This document shows, piece by piece, positions 36,439 to 45,014 of a stretch of 64,000 bases of DNA. The stretch covers positions 62,001 to 126,000 of the forward strand of contig JAWKYD010000014.1 of assembly GCA_041396685.1 (NCBI GenBank). Direction: 5' to 3'. The DNA comes from JAUIAI01 sp041396685 (GTDB lineage: Bacteria > Pseudomonadota > Gammaproteobacteria > Burkholderiales > Burkholderiaceae_E). The notes under the pieces were generated by a model. The model saw only the letters and a list, made by a program, of their open reading frames with translations, had not been told where the DNA came from and did not search any database. Every line of letters begins with the position of its first letter. The first letter of the stretch is position 1. The translations under genes were made by a program, and so were the position numbers.

Positions 36439-37011
36439 TCAGGCGCCGGAATCGTCGCTCGTGTCCAGGCGCCGCATGCCGTCGAGCATGACCAGCAGGT
36501 AGTGCAGCATGTGCGTGATGTCCTGGCCGGAGAATTCGCCGAGGACCGAGCGGTAATAGGCGCGGATCTTCGGCTGCGCGAGTTGCTGCCAGACGCGCCG
36601 GCCCTCGTCGGTGAGCGACACGCGGCGCGCACGCCGATCGCGGCCGTCGGCGCGCACCTGGATATGCCCGTCACGCGCGAGGCGCTGGATGACGCCCGTG
36701 ACGTTCTGGCGGCTGACCATCAGATAGCGGGCCAGTTCTCCGACCGCCATGCCGTCGCGCGCGTTGTCGCGCGACAGCGCGCCCAGCACCGCCCACTGCT
36801 GCGTGGTGAGGCCCTCGGATTCGACCGCACGAGTGCCTGTTTTATGCAACATATTGGCGCATTGGTACAGGCGAAAGAACAAGCGATTGGCCATCTCGTG
36901 CCGGAAGTCGGCGGCATCATCGGACGCCGAATCAAGCAATTGTTTACTAGCTGAATTGCTGGGAACAGAACGGCCACGACGCGCCGGCTTAGCTTGCTCG
37001 TTCGTTTTCAT
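36439..37011 (-). CDS. MarR-family repressor, BadR-like
   Basis: Winged-helix MarR regulator of 190 residues. After a basic, Ser/Lys-rich N-terminal tail (residues 1-35) come the dimerisation helix NRLFFRLYQCANMLHK, the DNA-recognition part VGELARYLMVSRQNVTGVIQRLARDGHI, and the wing ADGRDRRARRVSLTDEGRRVW. ATG 37011 is preferred, with AAGG upstream; an in-frame TTG six codons earlier is possible. It is divergent from the badH-badI-aliB operon, and the perfect palindrome at 37025-37038 lies just upstream of its start. Regulation of alicyclic-acid genes by a CoA-thioester effector, as in BadR of Rhodopseudomonas, is inferred from context. Confidence 0.9.
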   Translation of the reverse strand: MKTNEQAKPARRGRSVPSNSASKQLLDSASDDAADFRHEMANRLFFRLYQCANMLHKTGTRAVESEGLTTQQWAVLGALSRDNARDGMAVGELARYLMVSRQNVTGVIQRLARDGHIQVRADGRDRRARRVSLTDEGRRVWQQLAQPKIRAYYRSVLGEFSGQDITHMLHYLLVMLDGMRRLDTSDDSGA

Positions 37012-37024
37012 GGCCTTATGATAC

Positions 37025-37038
37025 GTCAATATATTGAC
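37025..37038. promoter_or_regulatory. Perfect palindrome GTCAATATATTGAC, likely MarR operator
   Basis: A 14-base perfect palindrome lies between the divergent MarR and badH starts, 14 bases upstream of the MarR ATG. Its right half contains TTGAC, and on the minus strand TTGACG runs into TATCAT, so it probably overlaps promoter elements. A/T-centred palindromes are usual MarR-family sites. Confidence 0.75.
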
Positions 37039-37088
37039 TTAGTATTGCTCCGGGTCGTCCAGCCGGTGCGTCAGCGAAGGAGGCATTC

Positions 37089-37856
37089 ATGGCACGTTTT
37101 CAAGGGCGCACGGTCATCGTGACCGGTGGCGGTGGCGGCATCGGTGGGGCGACCTGTCGCCGTTTCGCGCAGGAGGGCGCGGCCGTCGCCGTGCTCGATC
37201 GCGATCAGGCGGCGGCCGATCGGGTTGCTGCCGCGTTGGCCCAAGCCGGTGGCAGCGCACTGGCTCTGGCCTGCGACATCACCGATCGCGCCAATGTCGA
37301 CGATGCGGTCGCCCGCGTGCAAGATCGCCTCGGGCCGGTGGACGTACTGGTCAACAATGCCGGCTGGGACGTGTTCAAGCCGTTCACCAAGACCGAGCCC
37401 GCCGAGTGGGACCGCCTCATCGCCATCAACCTCGTCGGCGCGCTGCACATGCATCATGCCGTGCTGCCGGGCATGGTGGCGCGCCGCGCCGGGCGCATCG
37501 TCAACATCGCCTCCGATGCGGCCCGGGTCGGCTCGTCCGGCGAGGCCGTCTATGCGGCTTGCAAGGGCGGCATCGTCGCATTCTCGAAAACCATCGCCCG
37601 CGAGCACGCGCGTCACGGCATCAATGTCAACGTGATCTGCCCCGGGCCCACCGACACGGCCTTGTTCGAAGACTACAAGCAGGGCGCCGGCAATCCCGAG
37701 AAGCTGGTCGAGGCATTCACGCGGGCCATTCCCCTGGGGCGCATCGGCCAGCCCGATGATCTGCCCGGCGCCGTGCTGTTCTTCGCCAGCGACGATGCCG
37801 CCTACATCACCGGCCAGGTGCTCAGCGTCTCGGGCGGCCTGACCATGAACGGCTGA
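37089..37856 (+). CDS. badH: 2-hydroxycyclohexanecarboxyl-CoA dehydrogenase (SDR)
   Basis: Short-chain dehydrogenase of 255 residues that would oxidise 2-hydroxycyclohexanecarboxyl-CoA to the 2-keto thioester with NAD+. The nucleotide-binding TGGGGGIGGATCRRFA is at residues 12-27, NNAGWDVFKPF near 88, and the catalytic Ser (NIASDAARVGSSG) with Tyr-x3-Lys (YAACKGG) near 138-160. The start ATG has a strong AAGGAGG site. The specific assignment rests on the gene order badH-badI-acyl-CoA dehydrogenase beside a MarR gene, which matches alicyclic-acid clusters, and on its BadH-like sequence. The gap to badI is 14 bases. An unspecialised SDR is the alternative reading if the context were ignored. 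Confidence 0.88.
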   Translation: MARFQGRTVIVTGGGGGIGGATCRRFAQEGAAVAVLDRDQAAADRVAAALAQAGGSALALACDITDRANVDDAVARVQDRLGPVDVLVNNAGWDVFKPFTKTEPAEWDRLIAINLVGALHMHHAVLPGMVARRAGRIVNIASDAARVGSSGEAVYAACKGGIVAFSKTIAREHARHGINVNVICPGPTDTALFEDYKQGAGNPEKLVEAFTRAIPLGRIGQPDDLPGAVLFFASDDAAYITGQVLSVSGGLTMNG

Positions 37857-37870
37857 ACAAGGACACCCTC

Positions 37871-38653
37871 ATGCAGTTCGAAGACATCCTCTATGACGTC
37901 CGCAACGGCGTCGCCTGGATCATCATCAACCGTCCGGACAAGATGAACGCGTTTCGTGGCACCACCTGCGACGAGCTGATCCGCGCGTTCAACAAGGCCG
38001 GCTACGATCACGACATCGGCGCCATCGTGTTCGCCGGCGCCGGTGAACGCGCGTTCTGCACCGGCGGAGATCAGTCTGCCCACGACGGCAACTACGACGG
38101 GCGCGGCACCATCGGCCTGCCGATGGAAGAACTTCACGACGCCATTCGCAACGTACCCAAGCCGGTCATCGCGCGCGTGCAGGGTTACGCCATCGGCGGT
38201 GGCAACGTGCTGGCCACCATCTGCGACATGACCATCTGCTCCGACAAGGCCGTCTTCGGCCAGGTCGGCCCGCGCATGGGCTCGGTCGATCCTGGTTACG
38301 GCACGGCCTTTCTGGCGCGTGTCGTCGGCGAGAAGAAGGCGCGCGAGATCTGGTACATGTGCCGCCGCTACTCTGGCGAAGAGGCCGTGGCCATGGGCCT
38401 GGCCAACAAATGCGTACCGGCCGGCCAGCTCGACGCCGAAGTGCAGGCCTGGGCCGAGGAACTCTGTCAGCGCAGCCCCACCGCCCTCGCCATCGCCAAG
38501 CGCAGCTTCAACATGGACACCGCCCACCAGGCGGGCATCGCCGGCATGGGCATGTTGGCGCTCAAGCTCTACTACGACACCGATGAATCGCGCGAGGGTG
38601 TCAAGGCGCTGAAGGAAAAGCGTCCGCCGGAGTTTCGCAAGTACCGCAAATGA
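37871..38653 (+). CDS. badI: 2-ketocyclohexanecarboxyl-CoA hydrolase
   Basis: Crotonase-superfamily ring hydrolase of 260 residues, related to MenB, that opens 2-ketocyclohexanecarboxyl-CoA to pimeloyl-CoA. MQFEDILYDVRNGVAWIIIN is the BadI-type N-terminus; further marks are the GERAFCTGGDQSAHDGNYDG loop (crotonase oxyanion hole), QGYAIGGGNVLATICDMTI and the MenB/BadI-type GSVDPGYGTAFLAR. The C-terminus EKRPPEFRKYRK is also as in that family. AAGGA precedes the ATG at good distance. The stop overlaps the aliB start by four bases. It provides the ring-cleavage step of the cyclohexanecarboxylate pathway. Confidence 0.92.
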   Translation: MQFEDILYDVRNGVAWIIINRPDKMNAFRGTTCDELIRAFNKAGYDHDIGAIVFAGAGERAFCTGGDQSAHDGNYDGRGTIGLPMEELHDAIRNVPKPVIARVQGYAIGGGNVLATICDMTICSDKAVFGQVGPRMGSVDPGYGTAFLARVVGEKKAREIWYMCRRYSGEEAVAMGLANKCVPAGQLDAEVQAWAEELCQRSPTALAIAKRSFNMDTAHQAGIAGMGMLALKLYYDTDESREGVKALKEKRPPEFRKYRK

Positions 38654-39801
38654 ATCCGTACCTCGACGACAGCCTGCGCGCAATGGCCGAGCAGGTGCGC
38701 CGCTTCGCACGCGAGCGCGTGGCACCCGGCTTCCAGGAGCGTGATCGCAGCCGCGTACTCGACCGGGCGCTGATGCGCGAGATGGGCGCGCTCGGCCTGA
38801 TCGCACCCGAACTGCCGGAGCGGGTCGGCGGCCAGGGGCTGGGCTGCGTGGCCGCCGGCGTCATCCACGAGATCATCGGTGCCGCCGATCTCAGCCTCTC
38901 GTACATCAACCTGCTTGGCTCGCTCAATGGGCAGATCCTCGCCGAGCACGGGCACCCCGACGTCGTCGCCGGGTGGCTGACCAGGATCATTGCCGGCGAG
39001 GCGCTGATCGCGCTGGCACTGACCGAACCACGAGGTGGTTCCGATGCCGCCAACATCGGCCTGCGGTTCGAGCGGGTCGATGACCACTATGTCGTCAATG
39101 GCGAGAAGACCTCGATCTCGGCGGCCGATCAGGCCGATGCGGCGATCGTGTTCGGCCGCACCGGCACGGTCGAATCCGGTGCGCGCGGTGTCACCGCGCT
39201 GTTCGTTCCCATGGACCTGCCGGGCATCGGCACCGGCCGCTTCGACTGTCACGGCCAGCGCGCCATCGGCCGCGGCTCCATCTTCTTCGACAATGTGCGC
39301 GTGCCCGTCGCGTACCGCCTCGGCGGCGAGAATCAGGGTTTCGTGCAGGTGATGCAGGGCTTCGATTTCTCGCGTGCGCTCATCGGACTGCAGGTGCTCG
39401 GTGTGGCCCAGACTGCGCTCGACGAAACCTGGGCCTACGTCGCCGAGCGCCAGGCCTTCGACAAGCCCCTGGCCGCGTTTCAGGGCGTGTCGCATCCGCT
39501 CGCCACACTCGACACCCAGGTGCAGGCCGCTCGCCTGCTGTGTCTGCAGGCACTCTGGCTCAAGGACCACGGTCTGCCCCATAGCGCCGAGGCCGCGATG
39601 GTCAAGTGGTGGGCGCCGTCGCTGGCCTACGACGTCGTCCATCAGTGCCTGCTCTCGTACGGGCATGCCGGCTACGATCGTGGCGCGATGGAGCAGCGCC
39701 TGCGCGACGTGCTGGGCTTCCAGATCGGCGACGGTACCGCGCAGATCATGAAGACCATCGTCGCGCGCGAGCGGGCGGGACGCAAAGCGGTGCCGAACTG
39801 A
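38650..39801 (+). CDS. aliB: Cyclohexanecarboxyl-CoA dehydrogenase-type acyl-CoA dehydrogenase
   Basis: FAD-dependent acyl-CoA dehydrogenase of 383 residues, normal length. Helical N-terminus (RAMAEQVRRFARERVAPGFQ), the beta-domain substrate/FAD segment ALTEPRGGSDAANIGL near residue 120, NGEKTSISAADQAD near 150, and C-terminal helices with QAFDKPLAAFQGVSHPLA and YGHAGYDR. It would introduce the ring double bond into cyclohexanecarboxyl-CoA. ATG 38650 overlaps the badI stop as ATGA, so the three enzymes are one operon. The hydratase (BadK) and CoA ligase (AliA) of the route are not adjacent; other acyl-CoA substrates remain possible. Confidence 0.87.
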   Translation: MNPYLDDSLRAMAEQVRRFARERVAPGFQERDRSRVLDRALMREMGALGLIAPELPERVGGQGLGCVAAGVIHEIIGAADLSLSYINLLGSLNGQILAEHGHPDVVAGWLTRIIAGEALIALALTEPRGGSDAANIGLRFERVDDHYVVNGEKTSISAADQADAAIVFGRTGTVESGARGVTALFVPMDLPGIGTGRFDCHGQRAIGRGSIFFDNVRVPVAYRLGGENQGFVQVMQGFDFSRALIGLQVLGVAQTALDETWAYVAERQAFDKPLAAFQGVSHPLATLDTQVQAARLLCLQALWLKDHGLPHSAEAAMVKWWAPSLAYDVVHQCLLSYGHAGYDRGAMEQRLRDVLGFQIGDGTAQIMKTIVARERAGRKAVPN

Positions 39802-40012
39802 CGCGAGCCGGCCAAAGAACGGGGTTGGATGTAGTCTTGTGAAATCGCACGAGCATTCGGCGAACCGATGACCGACCAAGCATCAAATGAACTCGGGATG
39901 CCCGAGGGCGTGCGGATCGCGCGCATATGGTGTCCGGTGCAGCGGTGCCGGGCGCTTGTCCGACCCATCACCACGGCTTTTTTTGCACCTACACAGGCCA
40001 GTTGGAGCTGAA

Positions 40013-40318
40013 GTGGCTAGAGTGGCCGGCGTTGTTTGCGGATGTTTGTTGATCGCGCTGCTGCTCTTGGCCTTGCTGCACACCGGCGGCATTTACACGA
40101 TCCCGCTCTACGAGCCACTCACCAAGGTCGGCTTGCTGGCCGCGGTGCTCTCGTATGTTCCGCTGTGGGTTACTTTCGTACGTCGCGGCGCGTTCCCCGC
40201 CCCGTCCCTCCGTCGCGCTCGATATCCACGGTTGTTCATGGTTCGTCTCGTGGTTGAGCTGGCGATTATCACGGCCGTGATCGTCGTGCTCCTGGCGTCA
40301 CTGATCGCGGGGCGATAG
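40013..40318 (+). CDS. Small membrane protein, unknown function
   Basis: Protein of 101 residues with three probable membrane spans: residues about 5-23 (VVCGCLLIALLLLALLHTGG), 33-52 (KVGLLAAVLSYVPLWVTFV) and 75-97 (LVVELAIITAVIVVLLASLI). The GTG at 40013 is chosen because GGAG lies five bases upstream and the first span follows at once; the longer open frame before it looks non-coding. No family was recognised. It is convergent with the cohesin-type gene and separated from aliB by 211 bases. Confidence 0.65.
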   Translation: MARVAGVVCGCLLIALLLLALLHTGGIYTIPLYEPLTKVGLLAAVLSYVPLWVTFVRRGAFPAPSLRRARYPRLFMVRLVVELAIITAVIVVLLASLIAGR

Positions 40319-40327
40319 CGGCGGGGG

Positions 40328-40999
40328 TCATTCGGTTGCGTCCGACACGCCTGTAGAGACGCTTGTCTCGGCGTATTTCCCGCTGCCCTCGTGCACGTGC
40401 ATATTGACGACGTGGCCGATGGGGCGGGTTCGCCGAGCTCTGTCGACAACCGTGGGATCTGTCGGCAGCGTTGCCAGCCCCTTGGTGTTCGTCGCAGCGG
40501 CCACCACGCCGATGTTCACCTCTGCTCCGAAACCGGTCCCCTGCCGCAGGACGGACTGATCGGCTCCGATTGCTTGATCAACACTTGAGGAGATCTGCAC
40601 CGTGTCACCTGCGGACCCGATCGCGCGAAAAGTGATGCGCACTAGTCCGACCGTGCCGATGGGTTCAACGAGAGAGGCGCCATTCACCGCGATGAACCGG
40701 ATTTCGCCATCCACGAGTTTCCACTTCAAGGTCAGGAGCGGTTGCCCGGCGGCAATCGGTTCGACGTCGATGACGCGCAGCTTCGTGGAGTCGAAACGAA
40801 TCGAAGCCTTGACCGCCCCGAACACGCTGCTGCCGGAAAATATGGAGAGATCAAGGCTTCCCGTGCCGCCGGCAGGTGCGACCACGGAGGGATTTACAAA
40901 GAATATGTCGCCGACGAACTGGGCGTGGGCCGTTTGCGCGCCGAACAATAGAAAAGACAGCGAACAACAGAACCGGCCGAGTGTTTTCAAGAACGCCAT
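40328..40999 (-). CDS. Secreted cohesin-domain protein
   Basis: Exported protein of 223 residues. Residues 1-26 are a signal peptide ending AQTAHA. Residues about 34-150 look like a cohesin domain: VVAPAGGTGSLDLSIFSG, the FGAVKASIRFDSTKLRVIDVE strand pair (shown in two parts: GAVKASIRFD and STKLRVIDV), and GTVGLVRITFRAIG, the order of beta strands found in cellulosomal and non-cellulosomal cohesins. The C-terminal ~60 residues are not recognised. Its start overlaps the stop of the upstream dockerin-bearing lipoprotein by one base (TAATG), so the genes are co-translated. It probably binds that lipoprotein's dockerin or another dockerin. Local sequence is more A/T-rich than the neighbourhood. 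Confidence 0.72.
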   Translation of the reverse strand: MAFLKTLGRFCCSLSFLLFGAQTAHAQFVGDIFFVNPSVVAPAGGTGSLDLSIFSGSSVFGAVKASIRFDSTKLRVIDVEPIAAGQPLLTLKWKLVDGEIRFIAVNGASLVEPIGTVGLVRITFRAIGSAGDTVQISSSVDQAIGADQSVLRQGTGFGAEVNIGVVAAATNTKGLATLPTDPTVVDRARRTRPIGHVVNMHVHEGSGKYAETSVSTGVSDATE

Positions 41000-43281
41000 T
41001 AGAGCACCTCGATGACAAATTGCTTGCTTACACCGGGAACCAGATCAGTCCCCGAAGTGGCTGCCCCGCCAATGACGCGGGCGCCAGTGAAACCAATGCC
41101 GTAAGTGCCTATGCCGTCCGGTGCGGCAAGGCCGCGCATCGTAACCGTGTAGGTCGCGCCCGAGACAAGATCGATGGTTGCCGAAGTGAATCTGACTGGG
41201 ACGCTGCTGGTGAGGACACTACGGCCATCAATGACCACTTCGAAGATATCGTCAAGCGCGCTGCCATTGTCTCCAATGGAGATGGTCACCCGGGCCGTGC
41301 CGCAATTGACCTCGACTGACGTCGATGCCGGCGCGCTCTCACAAAGCTTCAATGACCCTTGGAGCCGGACGTTCTGCTTGAACACCGGACCGGGGGGAGG
41401 GCAGGAGTACTGTCCGGTGCCATCCAGTTTGAACTGAAGGATTCCTTCATCCAGCGCTGGAAGTTTAAAGACTTTGCCGGCGGGAACCAGAGCCGCTCCG
41501 CCGGAAATGTTGGAGCACAGCGACCCCACTACATCCGAGAATGCGTCCATCAATCCGGTGGCACTCAACGAATCGCTGACCGTGTCTTGTATGACAAGGA
41601 GAAGGTCGTTGAAATTGTCGCCTCCAAGCCTTGCATAGGCCTCGGCGAGAAGCTTTAGCGAGACACTCTTCCTCATGACCCGCCACGTGATCTGTTCCCC
41701 CAACGTGCGGGAAATCAGTGCGCTGCTCGCCTGAGCCGCGACCTCGCTGCAAATCCCGCTTGCACCGAAGAATTCGACGGTTGCGCGAATCTCGGCGGTT
41801 TCGCTGCCGCGCAAGGTGTTTGGGCTGGCCGAAGACTTCAGCGTGAGATCGATGGGCGAGACCAATGCGGCCATTACGGTGCCGACCTGGGCCGCGATGG
41901 ACAGAGGCACGCAGTACTTGACATATGCAGCCGCGGCGGCGGCTTCGATCGCCGGGCCGTCGAATGGCAGCGCTGCACCGCCGATCAACGCCCCGATCGA
42001 AACGACGCCACAAGCGGCGCTGCTGATGCTTCCGGCCCGATCAACAAGCTCCGCCGTCGCTTTCAGACGGCAGACACCCGGGATGAGCACATTGCATATC
42101 TCGTCGGGGGTCAGCGCTTTGCCGGTTCGTTGCAGGCCAGCGGCCTTGGGGGCCGTGCGCGCGAGGTCCGAACGGAAATCGGTGAGTCCGTTGGCATAGA
42201 GCGCGCGCTGAAGGATGCCCGCAAACGATGCCCCTCCTTGCATTGCAAACAGCGTGCGAAGTTCGGCTTCCGCCCGGTCGAGCAGCACGATACCGGCCCG
42301 GGCACTCGCCGTCGCGCTCGCCGAATCTCCGACTTGGCCTTCCACAGCCGAAGCCTGTTGTTGCAGCAGGGAGCGCTGTTCACTCAGGAACTGCAGTACG
42401 TCCTGAGCGGAATCGGCCGGCAGGGAACCCAGTGCACGGATCTGGATTGCCAGGGTGTCGCGGGTCGATCCATCCACCTGGATTTCGACAGTTGCGGTCG
42501 ATCCGGTGGCCGGAAGGTTGAAAGGTACGACAACATTGGCGTAGCCAAGCGCAATACGTGTGGGCTGCAGGCCGGGGATGCCGCCGAAGAGGATTGAAAC
42601 CGTGGAATCCGGATCGAACAGTGCCGGCGACGAAACCGTAACAACGCCACCAGGATAAGCAAAGTCAGCCAAAATCGCCGAAGCCACGCGCTGGTTATTC
42701 AACGCTGCGTCGAGCGCGAGGGCGGTATCACTGGCTCCGATTTTCCCATCGAAGTCGAGATCGGCCGCACGTCGTCCGCTGGATGCGAGCGGTCGCATCC
42801 TGCCCGAGGCCTGTGCAGTCATCAGCACATCCATCAAGTCCAGTTTGCCATCGTCGTTGGCATCCCCGTATACGTCTGGCAACTCCAGTTCGGCAGGCGT
42901 TGGGTCGGTGCCGTCAAAGATGAACACCGACACCACGCTGGATGCCTCCACGCCCGCGGTCGTCGACGCGCGAAGGCTTATGTCCTTCTTTCCGGGGGTG
43001 CCGAATGAAAAGCTGGCCTCCTTGCCGGTGGCTGTCTCGCCCGTACTCGTGCGCCATTGGTACTCGGCAATCTCAGTGCCTTCAGCAACCGCAGTTGCTG
43101 TGAATGTGATCGGTCTGCCTGTCGACCCAGTGGTCTTGGAGGCTGCAATTCCGACGGCCACGGAGGCCTTTATCGCCGGATCGCCAGCGACTTCGATATT
43201 CGAATCGCTTCCTCCGCAGCCCGAAACAAAGACTGAGAACGCAAGACCAAGTGCCGTGAAAAACTTTCGTGCGCGCCACAT
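40999..43281 (-). CDS. Dockerin- and PKD-containing lipoprotein
   Basis: Lipoprotein of 760 residues: hydrophobic leader ending FVSGC gives a lipobox with Cys23 or so. Residues about 45-115 are a PKD/Ig-like domain (ITFTATAVAEGTEIAEYQW). Residues about 130-195 hold a dockerin-like pair of calcium loops: YGDANDDGKLDLMDVLMTA and ADLDFDGKIGASDTALALD. A second Ig-like domain (GVVTVSSPALFDPDSTVSILFGG is part of it) and a long helical Ala/Ser-rich region follow, then a beta-rich C-terminus with LDDIFEVVIDGRSV. The start at 43281 has GAGGAGG upstream; an open frame continues 22 codons further but lacks leader features. The cohesin gene follows with a one-base overlap. It probably displays an assembly at the outer membrane. 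Confidence 0.75.
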   Translation of the reverse strand: MWRARKFFTALGLAFSVFVSGCGGSDSNIEVAGDPAIKASVAVGIAASKTTGSTGRPITFTATAVAEGTEIAEYQWRTSTGETATGKEASFSFGTPGKKDISLRASTTAGVEASSVVSVFIFDGTDPTPAELELPDVYGDANDDGKLDLMDVLMTAQASGRMRPLASSGRRAADLDFDGKIGASDTALALDAALNNQRVASAILADFAYPGGVVTVSSPALFDPDSTVSILFGGIPGLQPTRIALGYANVVVPFNLPATGSTATVEIQVDGSTRDTLAIQIRALGSLPADSAQDVLQFLSEQRSLLQQQASAVEGQVGDSASATASARAGIVLLDRAEAELRTLFAMQGGASFAGILQRALYANGLTDFRSDLARTAPKAAGLQRTGKALTPDEICNVLIPGVCRLKATAELVDRAGSISSAACGVVSIGALIGGAALPFDGPAIEAAAAAAYVKYCVPLSIAAQVGTVMAALVSPIDLTLKSSASPNTLRGSETAEIRATVEFFGASGICSEVAAQASSALISRTLGEQITWRVMRKSVSLKLLAEAYARLGGDNFNDLLLVIQDTVSDSLSATGLMDAFSDVVGSLCSNISGGAALVPAGKVFKLPALDEGILQFKLDGTGQYSCPPPGPVFKQNVRLQGSLKLCESAPASTSVEVNCGTARVTISIGDNGSALDDIFEVVIDGRSVLTSSVPVRFTSATIDLVSGATYTVTMRGLAAPDGIGTYGIGFTGARVIGGAATSGTDLVPGVSKQFVIEVL

Positions 43282-43855
43282 TCCAACGATCCTCCTCGCC
43301 TGCTTCGAATACCGGGACGCCCCGGCAGGCCGGAAACGTAAACCCATGGCAACGGAGCACTATGGCTGTCATCCGCCAGCGACGGCTGGCCCCAGCAGCA
43401 AATGCGTTCGAATCCTAAGTGATCGGCAGTGACAGCAAGAGAACTAATTCACGCTACGGACCGTTGAACAAGCGATGTCGAACCTGCGCCGCTGGCGAGT
43501 GCCGAATATTGATGAACACAGGTCTACAAATCATCGCCGGGTTTATTGCTGAGCGAATCGTATTTCTGACGACGCCCGTCGGAGCCCACCCCTTTTTCTC
43601 GACGCTGTCTCGTCAGGCAATGACTGCATTTAACGCTTGGCGCCAAGTTCGCGAGGTCAGGCGCCTGCATCGAGCCGCCACATCGAACTCGCGTGTTGCC
43701 GGCACCGCAGACCGAACCTGTCGGGGGTGGAGAACTGACGGGAGCGTGGCAACGCTTCTTTCTGCGCGCGTCGCTACCGAGGCCTGTCGGGGTTGGCCTG
43801 GCCCGGGCAGGTCGTTGGCAGGCCGATACCCCGGACCATTGACGGATCGTCCGGG
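43282..43855. other. 574-base gap without a recognised gene
   Basis: Upstream of the dockerin lipoprotein and downstream of the convergently placed BNR gene end. The sequence is more A/T-rich than average up to about 43650 and open frames on either strand have no family features. The dockerin-gene promoter must lie here. I see no insertion-sequence ends, tRNA or terminator I would defend. Confidence 0.5.
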
Positions 43856-45004
43856 TCAAATCACTTCGACCGCCAACACCGTCGGCAAGTGCCGCGCGAT
43901 CTCGTCCCAGCGATCGCCCTCGTCGCGACTGGCAAAGACCGACCCACTGTTCGTCCCGAAGTACACCCCCGCCGGTCGTCGCCGGTCCGTCGCCATCGCC
44001 TGCCGCAAAACCGTAAAGAAGCAACTCTTCTGCGGCAGGCCCTGGCGCAGGTCCTGCCAGCTCTGGCCACCATCGCGTGAGCGCCAGACCGCCGCCGCGG
44101 CATCGGGCGGATAGCGGCCGATGTCGTCGCCGTTCAACGGAAGAGTCCACAGCGTGTCCGGGTCATGCGGGTGAACCGCAACCGGAAAGCCGAAGGTGCT
44201 CGGCAGGTCCTGCTGGATCGAATGCCAATGGCGGCCACCATCCGGAGAGCGCCAGACCCCATGGTGGTTCTGTTGATAGAGCAGATCGGTGCCCGAGGCG
44301 CGCACGATGTTGTGCACGCAGTGGCCGACCTCGCCGTCGCGTGGCGCGGCCGGATGCGGATGCTGATCGCACGGTTCCGATTCCGCCAGTCGATTGCGCC
44401 GCTCCCAGGTACGGCCGCCGTCTTCGGTGGCGAACACGCCCGCGGCCGAGATGCCGATCCACAGCTTGCCGGGATGGTCGGCGTCGCTGACGATGGTGTG
44501 CAGCACCAGACCGGCGGCGCCCGGATTCCAACTGCCGGCCGACGGGTGTTCGTCGAGCCCGCGAACGGATTCCCAGGTCTGGCCACCGTCACGACTGGCC
44601 AGCAGCCTGGCCGGCTTGGTACCGGCGTACAGCGTGCCGTGGGCGAATGCGAGCGACCAGATCTGACTGAACTGGTCCTGAAACGGCAACGGCGATTCGG
44701 TCCAGCCGATGGCCGCGGCAAAGCCCGGATCGTTGGCGGCCCACTGGTCGATCTGGCCTCTGCTGAGGCGGGTCAGTTGCCAACTGGCGCCGTCGTCGGT
44801 CGAGCGCCAGACGCCGGCACCGTGCCAGTCGCCGCCGCCGCCGGCCCAAAGACGGCCGCCCGCCGGATCGGCGATCACGTGATTGATCGGCCAGCCGTCG
44901 CAAAAGGGCCCGTGTACGGCCCAGTCGTCTCTTGCGGCGTTGCCGCGAATCAGAAACGCGCCCTTGGTGGTGCCGACCAGAATGGTCGTCCTGTCGCCTG
45001 GCAT
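43856..45004 (-). CDS. BNR/Asp-box beta-propeller protein
   Basis: Protein of 382 residues with repeated Asp-box (S/D-x-D-x-G-x-x-W) hairpins: STDDGASWQL, SRDGGQTWES, TEDGGRTWER, SPDGGRHWHS, SRDGGQSWQD and a weaker SRDEGDRWDE. These mark the sialidase/sortilin-like beta-propeller. No signal peptide is visible and sialidase catalytic arginines cannot be placed, so an enzyme role is doubtful; a cytoplasmic binding scaffold is as likely. The first strand GTTKGAFLIRG is typical of the WD40/YVTN/BNR-like exo-alpha-sialidase annotation. ATG 45004 is used. The OsmC gene ends 10 bases upstream on the same strand, so the two are probably cotranscribed. Confidence 0.8.
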   Translation of the reverse strand: MPGDRTTILVGTTKGAFLIRGNAARDDWAVHGPFCDGWPINHVIADPAGGRLWAGGGGDWHGAGVWRSTDDGASWQLTRLSRGQIDQWAANDPGFAAAIGWTESPLPFQDQFSQIWSLAFAHGTLYAGTKPARLLASRDGGQTWESVRGLDEHPSAGSWNPGAAGLVLHTIVSDADHPGKLWIGISAAGVFATEDGGRTWERRNRLAESEPCDQHPHPAAPRDGEVGHCVHNIVRASGTDLLYQQNHHGVWRSPDGGRHWHSIQQDLPSTFGFPVAVHPHDPDTLWTLPLNGDDIGRYPPDAAAAVWRSRDGGQSWQDLRQGLPQKSCFFTVLRQAMATDRRRPAGVYFGTNSGSVFASRDEGDRWDEIARHLPTVLAVEVI

Positions 45005-45014
45005 GTCGTCGCCC

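Noticed and set aside
43405..43425. A GTTCGAATCC-like T-loop suggesting a tRNA
   Set aside because: No acceptor stem, anticodon arm or D-loop could be placed around it on either strand.
43419..44114. Possible gene of 231 codons on the plus strand upstream of the BNR gene end
   Set aside because: No ribosome site or domain; the latter half is antisense to the BNR propeller gene.
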